Positions 1-7,792 of a DNA stretch of 64,000 bases are shown here, in pieces; position 1 is the first letter of the stretch; each line of letters starts with the position of its first letter. The position numbers and the translations under genes were made by a program. The notes below the pieces were generated by a model. The model was not told the origin of the DNA. It was given only the letters and a program-made list of their open reading frames with translations, and ran no database searches. The stretch covers positions 248,001 through 312,000 of the forward strand of contig JAKAGT010000001.1 in NCBI GenBank assembly GCA_021825585.1, in the 5' to 3' direction. This stretch comes from Bacteroidota bacterium. Its GTDB lineage: Bacteria; Bacteroidota; Ignavibacteria; Kryptoniales; JAKASW01.

Positions 1-1
1 C

Positions 2-454
2 GGAATTGTGGGGGGATACACCGGACCCGGCGTAAAGACGGTCGTCCCGCCGCGCGCTGAAGCGAAGATCAGCATGAGGCTCGTTCCCAATCAGAAACCC
101 GAAAAGATCGTCAGGCTCCTCGCCGCTTACGTGAAGAAGCTGAATCCCGATGTGAAGATTGCTCCCGCGAGCTCGCTCGGGCCTTTCCTCGGAGAGTTTT
201 CAGGCCGGTTTGCGGACGCCGCCTCCGACGCGCTTCAGTTTGCGTTCGGCAGGAGGCCGTCGTTCATTCGGGAAGGCGGCTCGATAGGCGCGGTCCTTTC
301 GATGAGGCAAATTCTGAAATCGCCGATCGTTTTCATCGGACTCAGCCTCTCGGAACACGGCTACCACGCGCCGAATGAGAATTTCGACTTCGGCCAGTTT
401 ACCGTCGGCGTGAAGACCTTTTCAAAGTTCTTCGACTCGGTAAGCAAGATATAA
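2..454 (+). CDS. M20-family metallopeptidase, C-terminal part (5' end outside window)
   Basis: The frame is open from the left edge, so this is the C-terminal part (about 150 residues) of a longer protein. It matches the end of M20 dipeptidases/deacylases: a GGYTGPG loop, the dimerisation-domain segment with ISMRLVPNQ, an EGGSIGAV stretch, and the closing metal-site region ending in GYHAPNEN, where the His is the expected zinc ligand. Such enzymes hydrolyse small peptides or N-acyl amino acids in the cytoplasm; the substrate cannot be told from this piece. It ends in KI then TAA. A strong hairpin about 95 bases downstream may end its transcript before the porin gene. Confidence 0.8.
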   Translation, partial: GIVGGYTGPGVKTVVPPRAEAKISMRLVPNQKPEKIVRLLAAYVKKLNPDVKIAPASSLGPFLGEFSGRFADAASDALQFAFGRRPSFIREGGSIGAVLSMRQILKSPIVFIGLSLSEHGYHAPNENFDFGQFTVGVKTFSKFFDSVSKI

Positions 455-548
455 ACGGCACGAAATTCCGGGTCGGAGGAGCGACCAGTCCGATCCGGCA
501 ATCCTGCTCGCCGCTGCTGGAAGCGTCCGGGCAATCCCTCCGCTTTTC

Positions 549-580
549 GGAAGGCTGACTTCATCCGTGGTCAGCCTTCC
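549..580 (+). terminator. perfect 11-bp hairpin after the peptidase gene
   Basis: GGAAGGCTGAC (549-559) is exactly complementary to GTCAGCCTTCC (570-580) with a 10-base loop. No T-run follows, so it is either a weak or factor-assisted terminator or an mRNA 3'-end stabiliser for the upstream peptidase gene. Confidence 0.45.
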
Positions 581-646
581 TGCTCCAGCTCGGATAACGA
601 TCCGGGCGCCGGCGACCATCCCGAAGACGAGTCCCCTCAAAACCGG

Positions 647-685
647 TTCACAAATCCTTAACACTCCTTTAATAGTCAGGTTACA
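647..685 (+). promoter_or_regulatory. Pho-box-like 11-bp direct repeats upstream of the porin
   Basis: Four hexamers start exactly 11 bases apart: TTCACA (647), TTAACA (658), TTAATA (669) and GTTACA (680). The TTAACA core and the 11-bp period are those of PhoB/PhoP-type binding sites. The same TTCACA-N5-TTAACA arrangement recurs upstream of the second pstS gene at 3001. It lies 42 bases before the porin start, so it probably drives porin-pstS under phosphate limitation. Function is inference; the repeat is seen directly. Confidence 0.6.
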
Positions 686-726
686 CCCTCCGAGTATTTT
701 TAAACAAAAAGGAGTGGAGAGGATAT

Positions 727-1770
727 ATGCGACCCATTTACGTTCTCGCGGCACTTCTGCTATTCGAGGGAGCTTCCTTCGGACAGAATCTGCCCAAATT
801 CTCAGGTTTGATGTTCGGCGACTATTACTACGTAGCGCAGAACCACGATCAGACACAGAAAAACATGCAGGCGATAGACTACAGAAGGATATATCTGACT
901 GCAGACTATACAATTGCCGACGGTTTCTGGGCAAGGTTCCGCCTGGAATCGGATCCTACCGGATCCAATCTGGGAAACGGAAAGCTGTCGACGTGGGTTA
1001 AGGATGCCTTCATAGACTGGAAGAATCCTCTCGGGAACAGCGACCTCGTGATCGGTCTGCAGGGCACATGGAATATCAACATGGCAGAGGGGATCTTCGG
1101 ATACCGCCCGCTTGAAAAGACGATCCAGGACCTGCACGGCATCAGCGCTTCGAGAGACCTTGGCATTTCGCTGACAGAGAGATTTTCAGATCAGTTTTCC
1201 GCGGGGCTTCTCGTGGGGAACAACAGCGGCAACAGCGGCGGCCTTTACCCTTCCAACGCGAACGGCCTGGGAACCAACGTGAATCTTGCTTACAGGTACA
1301 AGACCGGTTACCTTTTCCTGCAGTTTGTGCCGGTTAAAGGATTCACGATACTTCTGGACGGCCAATATTCCGGAGCGCCGAAGCAGCAGGACATCACGAC
1401 CGGCGACGTCATCGTGAACTACACCAACAAAGATTTCAGCCTCGGCGCGCAGGGATTCGTGAACTCAGTCAAGAACGGCGAGCCGGACGGCTCGACGCTC
1501 AGCAGGAACGGCATCAGCTTCAACGGCTGGGTTGCTCTCGCCAAAGACATCCACCTGGTCGGCAGATACGACTATTACGTCGGCGCGACGGATGCTGCTT
1601 TGAAGAACACCACCTATCCGTTCAGTACACAGAGCTTCGTCCTTGGCGCGCTCGATTTCGCCGTCAGAAACAACGTTCACTTCATGCCGAACGTGGAATA
1701 CACGTCCTACGGCGTGGCCGATTCCAAGCCGGATGTACTTTACAGAGTCACGTATTACTTCAGTTTCTAA
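727..1770 (+). CDS. outer-membrane beta-barrel porin, probably phosphate-related
   Basis: A 347-residue protein with a clear signal peptide (hydrophobic YVLAALLLF, cleavage near SFGQ at about residue 20). The mature part is rich in alternating aromatic and polar strands, contains the frequent FSGLMFGDYYY and RYDYYVG type strands, and ends in YYFSF with a C-terminal Phe, the usual signal for insertion of Gram-negative beta-barrels. It is followed after only 52 bases by a PstS gene and is preceded by Pho-box-like repeats, so a role in phosphate uptake across the outer membrane is likely. No specific porin family can be assigned by eye. RBS GGAGAGGA lies just ahead of the ATG. Confidence 0.75.
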   Translation: MRPIYVLAALLLFEGASFGQNLPKFSGLMFGDYYYVAQNHDQTQKNMQAIDYRRIYLTADYTIADGFWARFRLESDPTGSNLGNGKLSTWVKDAFIDWKNPLGNSDLVIGLQGTWNINMAEGIFGYRPLEKTIQDLHGISASRDLGISLTERFSDQFSAGLLVGNNSGNSGGLYPSNANGLGTNVNLAYRYKTGYLFLQFVPVKGFTILLDGQYSGAPKQQDITTGDVIVNYTNKDFSLGAQGFVNSVKNGEPDGSTLSRNGISFNGWVALAKDIHLVGRYDYYVGATDAALKNTTYPFSTQSFVLGALDFAVRNNVHFMPNVEYTSYGVADSKPDVLYRVTYYFSF

Positions 1771-1822
1771 TTACCAGTACAATATGTGCACACAATCATC
1801 AAAAGAAGAAAGGAGCACAGGG

Positions 1823-2866
1823 ATGCTTAAGAGAGTTTTCATAGCCATGATCGCTGTACTTATGTCGACCGCCCTCGTTCAGGCGCAGACGATCATCAAC
1901 GCAGCAGGTTCGACATTCATCTACCCGATGTTTTCAACATGGTCGAACACCTACCACAAGATGCACCCGGACATCGAAATCAACTACCAGTCGATAGGCA
2001 GCGGCGGCGGAATCAACCAGCTTCTGGCCGGGACAGTGGACATCGGCGCAAGCGACGCACCCTTGAATGACGAGCAGATTGCAGCCGCAGAAAAGGCTCA
2101 CGGTCCGGTGGTTCACCTTCCCGAAGCCATGGGCGCAGTGGCCGTAACGTATCATCTGCCGGGAGTGAAAGCCACGCTGAAATTCACGGGCAAGACCATC
2201 GCCGACATTTTCCTCGGCAAAATAAAGAAATGGGATGATCCTGCGATCAAGGCGTTGAACCCGGGTGTTGATCTTCCGAACAGACCCATCATTGTAGTTC
2301 ACCGTTCCGACGGCAGCGGCGACACGTACATCTTCGTCGACTTTCTCTGCAAAGTCTCACCCGAGTGGAACAGCAAAGTCGGAAGAGGCACGAGCGTCGA
2401 TTGGCCGGTCGGCATAGGTGCCAAAGGAAACGAAGGAGTCACCGGACAGGTAGAACAGACTCCATACACGATTGGGTACGTGACCCTCATCTACGCACTT
2501 CAGAACAACGTGCCTTTTGGCTCCGTCGAGAATGCAGCCGGTGAATTCATTCATCCGACCATCTCCAGCGTCAGCGCCGCCGCCGCGAACGCGGCGAAGA
2601 TCGTCCCCGCCGACCTCAGGTTCTCGATAACCAACGCACCCGGAAAGACCTCATACCCGATATCAAGTGCGACCTGGCTGATCGTGTACACCCACCAGAA
2701 CAATTACAAAGTCGGCAAGATTGTTGTGGACTTCCTGCACTGGGTCCTGACCGAAGGACAGAAGATGGAGCCGAAGCTCGATTACGCTCCGATACCCGGC
2801 CCAATCCAGAAGATGGAGCTCAATCTTCTCCGTAAAGTGAGCTACAAGGGAAAGAGTCTCTACTAA
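1823..2866 (+). CDS. pstS: phosphate ABC transporter substrate-binding protein PstS-like (copy 1)
   Basis: Periplasmic phosphate-binding protein of 347 residues. Signal peptide at residues 1-22 (hydrophobic core FIAMIAVLMSTALV, cleavage after AQA). Typical PstS segments are visible: AAGSTFIYPMF, NYQSIGSGGGINQLL, DIGASDAPL, VVHRSDGSGDTY and GAKGNEGVTGQV, which supply the phosphate-contacting Ser, Asp, Arg and Gly residues. The ATG at 1823 is chosen because it has AGGAG at 1811-1815 and begins a proper signal peptide; the frame is open further upstream inside the porin gene but that extension is not signal-like. It follows the porin by 52 bases and is closely similar to the second copy at 3142. 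No pstCAB permease genes are in the window. Confidence 0.93.
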   Translation: MLKRVFIAMIAVLMSTALVQAQTIINAAGSTFIYPMFSTWSNTYHKMHPDIEINYQSIGSGGGINQLLAGTVDIGASDAPLNDEQIAAAEKAHGPVVHLPEAMGAVAVTYHLPGVKATLKFTGKTIADIFLGKIKKWDDPAIKALNPGVDLPNRPIIVVHRSDGSGDTYIFVDFLCKVSPEWNSKVGRGTSVDWPVGIGAKGNEGVTGQVEQTPYTIGYVTLIYALQNNVPFGSVENAAGEFIHPTISSVSAAAANAAKIVPADLRFSITNAPGKTSYPISSATWLIVYTHQNNYKVGKIVVDFLHWVLTEGQKMEPKLDYAPIPGPIQKMELNLLRKVSYKGKSLY

Positions 2867-2902
2867 GAAAAAAGCGCCTCATGCTTTTCGGGGCAAGAGG
2901 AT

Positions 2903-2940
2903 ACGGGGCCAATGCGAAAGCTGCGGCCCCGTTTTTGTTT
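2903..2940 (+). terminator. intrinsic terminator of porin-pstS
   Basis: CGGGGCC (2904-2910) pairs with GGCCCCG (2925-2931), followed by TTTTTGTTT. A classical hairpin plus T-run about 35 bases after the first pstS stop codon. Confidence 0.9.
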
Positions 2941-3000
2941 CCCCACCCGCCGGATCTCTCCGCAGCAGGACGCGCCAATTCCTCCCTTTCCTGACAGGAC

Positions 3001-3050
3001 TTCACAATTCCTTAACACGGGCATCATTTATTTGTCATAATACCCAGTTA
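3001..3050 (+). promoter_or_regulatory. Pho-box-like 11-bp direct repeats upstream of second pstS
   Basis: Hexamers TTCACA (3001), TTAACA (3012), ATCATT (3023), GTCATA (3034) and CAGTTA (3045) are spaced exactly 11 bases apart. The first two are identical, including their spacing, to those upstream of the porin at 647. The position, about 90-140 bases before the ATG, suits an activator site. Confidence 0.6.
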
Positions 3051-3141
3051 ACTTGCATTCGAGCATAAGGGCAATTCGTGCGCAACATCTCGTTTGCAAG
3101 GTCAGGATAACTCATAAACACAAAACGTCAGGAGGTACAAT

Positions 3142-4188
3142 ATGTTGAAACACTTCGCAGCTGCGCTTGCGCTTCTTTTCACCTTTTCTTCGGGAACACA
3201 GGCACAGACAATCGTCAACGGAGCGGGGGCCACCTTCCCTTTTCCCTTGATCTCAAAATGGTCGAGCGAGTATCATAAGCTGAAGCCGGATGTTCAGATC
3301 AATTACCAGTCAATCGGCAGCGGAGGGGGAATCAGGCAGCTGCTGGCCGGCACAGTCAACTTCGGGGCAAGCGATGCTCCCCTAACCGATGAACAAATCG
3401 CGGACGCAAAAAAAGCTCACGGAGATGTCATTCACCTGCCGGAGACGCTCGGCGCCGTGGTTGTCGTGTACAATATCCCGGGCGTCAATGAGACTTTGAG
3501 ATTCGACGGCCCGACCATCGCCGATATTTTTCTCGGAAAAATCACCGCATGGAATGACCGGAGAATCAAGGACCTGAATCCGAAGGTGAAGCTGCCGAGC
3601 ACAAGAATTATCGTCGCTCATCGCGCGGACGGTAGCGGCACAACCTACATATTAGCCGATTACCTTTCCAAGGTGAGCCCCGAATGGGGAGACAAAGTCG
3701 GCAAGTCCACCAGCCTTAACTGGCCCGCGGGCATAGGGGCAAAGGGAAACGAGGGAGTATCGGGACAGGTCATGAGAACGCCCGGCGCAATCGGGTATGT
3801 GGAATTGATTTATGCGCTTCAGAATAACATCTCCTTTGCAGATTTGAAGAATCCCGCAGGCGTCTTTGTCCACCCTTCGATTTCCGGGGTTACCGAGGCG
3901 CTTTCGAATGCAGCTAAGACTCTCCCGGAGGATTTGAGATTCTCAATCACGAATGCGCCCGGGAAGGATTCGTACCCGATTTCAAGTGCGACGTGGTTGA
4001 TTGTGTACAGAGAACAGGCGAATTACCACCAGGGCAAGTCAGTAGTAGATTTCATCCGCTGGGTAGTCACGGAGGGACAGAAGTATTCGACCGACCTGGA
4101 CTTTGCTCCTCTTCCAAAGCAAATTCAACAGCTGAATATCGCGAAGTTGAAAGAGGTCACATATAACGGAAAGAGCCTGCTCGAGTAA
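3142..4188 (+). CDS. pstS: phosphate ABC transporter substrate-binding protein PstS-like (copy 2)
   Basis: A 348-residue paralogue of the protein at 1823. Signal peptide residues 1-22 (LALLFTFSSGTQAQ). The same binding motifs are present: GAGATFPFPL, NYQSIGSGGGIRQLL, FGASDAPL, AHRADGSGTTY and GNEGVSGQV. The start has a strong GGAGG RBS (3131-3135). It is a separate transcription unit: a terminator precedes it, its own Pho-box-like repeats lie at 3001-3050, and a terminator follows. Two nearly equivalent phosphate-binding proteins in tandem suggest high- and low-affinity versions or dosage; the sequence alone does not say which. Confidence 0.93.
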   Translation: MLKHFAAALALLFTFSSGTQAQTIVNGAGATFPFPLISKWSSEYHKLKPDVQINYQSIGSGGGIRQLLAGTVNFGASDAPLTDEQIADAKKAHGDVIHLPETLGAVVVVYNIPGVNETLRFDGPTIADIFLGKITAWNDRRIKDLNPKVKLPSTRIIVAHRADGSGTTYILADYLSKVSPEWGDKVGKSTSLNWPAGIGAKGNEGVSGQVMRTPGAIGYVELIYALQNNISFADLKNPAGVFVHPSISGVTEALSNAAKTLPEDLRFSITNAPGKDSYPISSATWLIVYREQANYHQGKSVVDFIRWVVTEGQKYSTDLDFAPLPKQIQQLNIAKLKEVTYNGKSLLE

Positions 4189-4208
4189 CAAAGCGTGGGA
4201 AATTCACG

Positions 4209-4246
4209 GGGGCGGAGCGCGGCGGCGGCTGTAGCTCCGCCTTTTG
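4209..4246 (+). terminator. intrinsic terminator after second pstS
   Basis: GGCGGAGC (4211-4218) pairs with GCTCCGCC (4234-4241), followed by TTTTG. It separates pstS from the convergent regulator gene. Confidence 0.85.
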
Positions 4247-4419
4247 TTTCCGGCGGAACGATTACTATCCGAGGCCTGCGTAGTTATCCGAAGGCAATCC
4301 GGAAACCAGTATATGCCGCTATACAGTCAGCCAGACAATCGCTGCCAACAAGGCAAGCATGCAGCGGGGTTCTTCAATATCGGGAGGAGCGGGATGCCGC
4401 GGATGACCTATCCGACGGA

Positions 4420-5775
4420 CTATCCTTTTCCAATCGGTGTGTCTATACTGTAGTGTTTTATCTTGAGGTAGAGCGTCTTGAGGCTGATTCCGAGCGCCTT
4501 CGCCGACTTCGTGCGATTGAAGCCGTTTGCCTTGAGGACATTTTCGATATGGATTTTTTCCAGCTCCGCCAGTGAGAGGCGCGTGGGTATTCTGCGAAGG
4601 TCCGGAGACCTCGACTTGCCCGTTAAGGCTATGAAGTCGGGCGTTATCTCGTCGCCCGTCGCCAGTATGGCTGCTCGTTCGATCACGTTCTCGAGCTCGC
4701 GTATATTTCCCGGCCAGTCGTATTCCATGAGGAGCTTTAAAGCCTCCTGTGAGATCCTTTTAGCGCGGCGTGTGCGCTGTTTCCTGGTAAGGAAATGCTC
4801 GACGAGAAGCGGTATGTCCTCCCTCCGCTGATGAAGTGAAGGTACTTCCACGTGTACCACGTTAAGCCTGTAGAGGAGATCCTCCCTGAATTTCCCTTCC
4901 TCGACCTCGCGGTCGATGTCCTTGTTGGTAGCCGAGACGATCCTCGCATTCACGCTCATCTCGACGGTTCCGCCTACTCTCCTGAACGTGCCGGTTTCAA
5001 TGAACCTAAGAAGCTTCGGCTGGACCAGGTAACTGATGTCGCCTACTTCGTCCAGGAAGAGCGTACCGCCGTCTGCGATTTCCGCAAGACCCTGCTTCAG
5101 CGAATGAGCGTCCGTGAAAGCTCCTTTCTCGTGGCCGAACAGCTCACTTTCTATCAGCGTATCCGGGATGGACGCGCAGTTAACGGCGACGAACGGTTTC
5201 TTCGACCGCTCACTGTTTTCGTGGATCAGATGGGCTATGAGCTCCTTACCCGACCCGCTCGGTCCAGTGATCAGCACGGACGCTTCGCTCGGGGCAACTT
5301 TCAACGCAATGTCGACAACGCTCTGAAGGGCGCCGGAATGCCCGACGATTTCATACTTCCTGTCGGCAAGCTGCATCTTCATGAACCTGTTGTCCATGAT
5401 AAGCCGCCGCATCTCGAGCGCATTATTAATCGAGACGATCAGTTCGTCGAAATTGTACGGTTTCGTGATAAAATCGAACGCCCCGATCTTGATAGTGTCG
5501 ACGGCGGTTTTTATGTCGCCGTAGCCGGTCAGGATGATAACCTGCGAATCAGGTTGGTTTTCCTTGGCAAACTTCAGGACTTCCAGTCCGTTTATCCGCG
5601 GCATCTTCAGATCGAGCAGAATCAGGTCGTATCTTTTCCCCTGGATTTTATTGATGCCAGCCGCGCCGTCGCCTGCAATATCAACGGCAAAACCGGTTTC
5701 CTCGAGCTGAAGTTTTAAAAGATCAGTTACGTTCTTTTCGTCGTCGACGATGAGTGCCTGTATAGTGTCTGCCAT
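4420..5775 (-). CDS. sigma-54-type response regulator, NtrC family
   Basis: 451 residues in three domains. Receiver, residues 5-120, with the acidic pair D11-D12, phospho-acceptor D55 in LLDLKMP and a conserved K105. AAA+ domain, about 143-370, with Walker A GPSGSGKE (171-178) and Walker B GGTLFLDEVGD (236-246). C-terminal Fis-type helix-turn-helix in the last 50 residues (SAKALGISLKTLYLKI). The sigma-54 contact loop reads GAFTDA (218-223) instead of GAFTGA, an unusual substitution in the residue just before the final Ala. It lies five bases downstream of the receiver-DHp gene and is presumably cotranscribed with it, and perhaps with the end of the dcw cluster. No cognate full histidine kinase is next to it. 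Confidence 0.93.
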   Translation of the reverse strand: MADTIQALIVDDEKNVTDLLKLQLEETGFAVDIAGDGAAGINKIQGKRYDLILLDLKMPRINGLEVLKFAKENQPDSQVIILTGYGDIKTAVDTIKIGAFDFITKPYNFDELIVSINNALEMRRLIMDNRFMKMQLADRKYEIVGHSGALQSVVDIALKVAPSEASVLITGPSGSGKELIAHLIHENSERSKKPFVAVNCASIPDTLIESELFGHEKGAFTDAHSLKQGLAEIADGGTLFLDEVGDISYLVQPKLLRFIETGTFRRVGGTVEMSVNARIVSATNKDIDREVEEGKFREDLLYRLNVVHVEVPSLHQRREDIPLLVEHFLTRKQRTRRAKRISQEALKLLMEYDWPGNIRELENVIERAAILATGDEITPDFIALTGKSRSPDLRRIPTRLSLAELEKIHIENVLKANGFNRTKSAKALGISLKTLYLKIKHYSIDTPIGKG

Positions 5776-5779
5776 TACC

Positions 5780-6469
5780 TCATTCAGAAAGGTCGATCAT
5801 TTTTATGTTTCCTATATAAGACGTTACTTTGTCGCCCTTCAGGTCACGAAGTTTGGAGACTACCCCCTCGATTCGCTCGGCGTTCTCCTTCATGATAGCA
5901 AGATAGCTCATGACGTCAGGAGACATCTGCTTTCGCTGGAGGACGTTGATCGCGAGCTTAAGCGCGGCAAGCGGGTTATTCAGCTCATGGGAGATCGTCA
6001 CGATCAGGCTCTTTATTCCGTCGATCCTCTCGCGCTGGGCAACCTTGTTCATTTCCGACTCGGCGAGTTTCTCGCGGAGCCTGACGCGCTCAACTACATT
6101 CAGCAGTATGCTCGGGAGGATCGATGTTATCGCCTCCTCCTTCAGGAGATAATCCTCGACGTCCAGCTTCATCGCGTCGATCGCAAGCTTGAAGTCGATT
6201 GCATTGGTAAGGAATACCACGGGGATTTTTATTTCCTTTTCCCTGATGGCGCGCGTGGTTTCAAGGCCGTTCATTCCCGGAAGCTGATAGTCGACCAGGA
6301 TCACGTCCAGATTCTGGCTGTCCTGAAGGAATCTCATGGCATCTTCGCCGGTCTCAACCCATACAAGGTTAAACTCCACATCCTTGTACGGCTTAAGGTA
6401 CAGACGGGCAAGTTTGGGAATGTCGGGATCGTCCTCGATCATCATTATGTTCAATTCGCGCTTTTCCAT
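5780..6469 (-). CDS. receiver domain fused to a HisKA/DHp domain without a kinase ATPase domain
   Basis: 229 residues from the chosen start. Residues 7-125 form a receiver domain with E12/D13/D14 and phospho-acceptor D60 (VILVDYQLPG), and the conserved K110. A helical linker (ILLNVVERVRLREKLAESEM) leads to a dimerisation/histidine-phosphotransfer segment with H161 in the H-box SHELNNPLAAL, followed by its second helix. The gene stops normally at residue 229: there is no N, G1, F or G2 box, so no ATP-binding domain. It could relay phosphate, act as a phosphatase, or form a platform for another kinase. Start: the ATG at 6469 has GGAAG nine bases upstream; an ATG at 6514 without RBS is the alternative. 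It follows ftsZ and precedes the NtrC-type regulator. Confidence 0.85.
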   Translation of the reverse strand: MEKRELNIMMIEDDPDIPKLARLYLKPYKDVEFNLVWVETGEDAMRFLQDSQNLDVILVDYQLPGMNGLETTRAIREKEIKIPVVFLTNAIDFKLAIDAMKLDVEDYLLKEEAITSILPSILLNVVERVRLREKLAESEMNKVAQRERIDGIKSLIVTISHELNNPLAALKLAINVLQRKQMSPDVMSYLAIMKENAERIEGVVSKLRDLKGDKVTSYIGNIKMIDLSE

Positions 6470-6536
6470 CGCAAACATCTTCCTTATCTCGGTAACAGAG
6501 TTTAAGGCTTCCATATGATTTTTCCAATTGTGGGTT

Positions 6537-7778
6537 TTAGTCCATCACTTTTCGCAGGAACGCGGGCCTCTCACCGGGTTTCGGTGTTTCCGGCTGCTCG
6601 TCTCCATTGCCGTCCTCGAGTTTGTTCAGATGTATATTTATGCCGCTTCGTTCAAAAGTCGGCTCGTCGAAGGAGCGCCAATCCTTTACGCTCCACGTCT
6701 GTTCCTTAACCTTGTCCTTATCTCTGAGGGTAAGCCTCTTCCGTGGATCCGGAGTAGATGGTTGCATCGGTTCCGGACGCTTGTTGAGACCTGCAGCGAT
6801 AACCGTGACAATTACTTCCTTCTCAAGTTTCTCGTCTATGGAAACGCCTACTATGACCTTGCTTTCATCGTCTCCGTTCTTCGCCACACCGCGCACAGTC
6901 TTGACTATCTCGTCGAACTCATGCAGGCTGAAGTTGTTGCCGGCCGTTATGCTGACGAGGATGCCCTCCACCCGTTCGAGCGACACTTCTTCCAGCAGCG
7001 GATTGGATATGGCCGCCGAGGCCGCTTCCGCAGCGCGTCGCTCGCCGTTTGCAACGCCTGTCCCTATGATCGCGTCGCCGCGCGAGGCAAGAACCGTCCT
7101 GACGTCCGCAAAGTCCACGTTGACGAATCCGGGCTTAGTGATGATCTCCGAGATCCCGCGGATCGCATCGTATAAGACGTCATAAATCCTCTGCAGCGAC
7201 GCGAGATATCCCGCCGTCTTGTCGGAGATGACGAGAAGCTTCTCGTTGGGAATCACGATGAGCGCATCGACGAATTTCTTAAGCTCATCGATTCCTCCGT
7301 CGGCATTTCTCATTCTCTCCTTCGCCTCGTTTATGAAGGGCCTTGTCACGACGGCGACTACCAGCGGGGAATGCTCCTCCTGGCTGTCGTTTTTCACGTC
7401 GTCGCGGTCAGCTCCCTTCAAAATGCTCGCGACAACCGGCGCCGCACCGGTCCCCGTCCCCCCGCCCATGCCGGCAGTCAGGAAAACCATGTCGCTGTCT
7501 TTCAAGACACGGAATATTTCGTCCCTGGCTTCGAGCGCCGCCCGTCTTCCGATGTCGGGATTCGATCCCGCGCCAAGTCCGCGGGTTGTGTTCTTTCCAA
7601 TCTGAATCTTGTTCGGAGCGACGCTCCGCTCCAGATCCTGCATGTCTGTGTTCATCGATATCAAATCCACGCCATGGATGCCTCTCTTGGCTATGCTGTT
7701 AATGGCGTTCCCGCCGCAGCCCCCGATTCCTACCACTCTTATTCGAGGGCCCTGCCTGTCTGTGTCTAATTCGAACAC
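6537..7778 (-). CDS. ftsZ: cell division protein FtsZ
   Basis: Tubulin-like GTPase that polymerises into the division ring. 413 residues starting with GTG, which has an ideal AAAGGAGG six bases upstream. N-terminal GTP-binding domain: VVGIGGCGGNAI (15-26), NTD motif (43-45) and the tubulin signature GGGTGTGAAP (105-114). T7 loop NVDFADVRTVL supplies the GTPase Asp. A flexible acidic linker leads to the conserved C-terminal peptide PAFLRKV near the end, the docking site for FtsA. An unusual hydrophilic insertion (residues about 121-138) sits between the tubulin signature and the strand VVAVVTRPF. Last gene of the dcw cluster, 15 bases after ftsA. Confidence 0.98.
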   Translation of the reverse strand: MFELDTDRQGPRIRVVGIGGCGGNAINSIAKRGIHGVDLISMNTDMQDLERSVAPNKIQIGKNTTRGLGAGSNPDIGRRAALEARDEIFRVLKDSDMVFLTAGMGGGTGTGAAPVVASILKGADRDDVKNDSQEEHSPLVVAVVTRPFINEAKERMRNADGGIDELKKFVDALIVIPNEKLLVISDKTAGYLASLQRIYDVLYDAIRGISEIITKPGFVNVDFADVRTVLASRGDAIIGTGVANGERRAAEAASAAISNPLLEEVSLERVEGILVSITAGNNFSLHEFDEIVKTVRGVAKNGDDESKVIVGVSIDEKLEKEVIVTVIAAGLNKRPEPMQPSTPDPRKRLTLRDKDKVKEQTWSVKDWRSFDEPTFERSGINIHLNKLEDGNGDEQPETPKPGERPAFLRKVMD

Positions 7779-7792
7779 GTTATGCCTCCTTT

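Noticed and set aside
1643-1822. 60-codon upstream extension of the first pstS frame
   Set aside because: It overlaps the porin gene in another frame; RBS and signal peptide fix the start at 1823.
4195-4575. 126-codon plus-strand frame after the second pstS
   Set aside because: Begins inside the terminator hairpin and runs antisense into the regulator gene.
4852-5718. 288-codon open frame on the plus strand
   Set aside because: Antisense to the NtrC-type regulator, whose domains and motifs are unmistakable; a shadow of GC-rich coding sequence.
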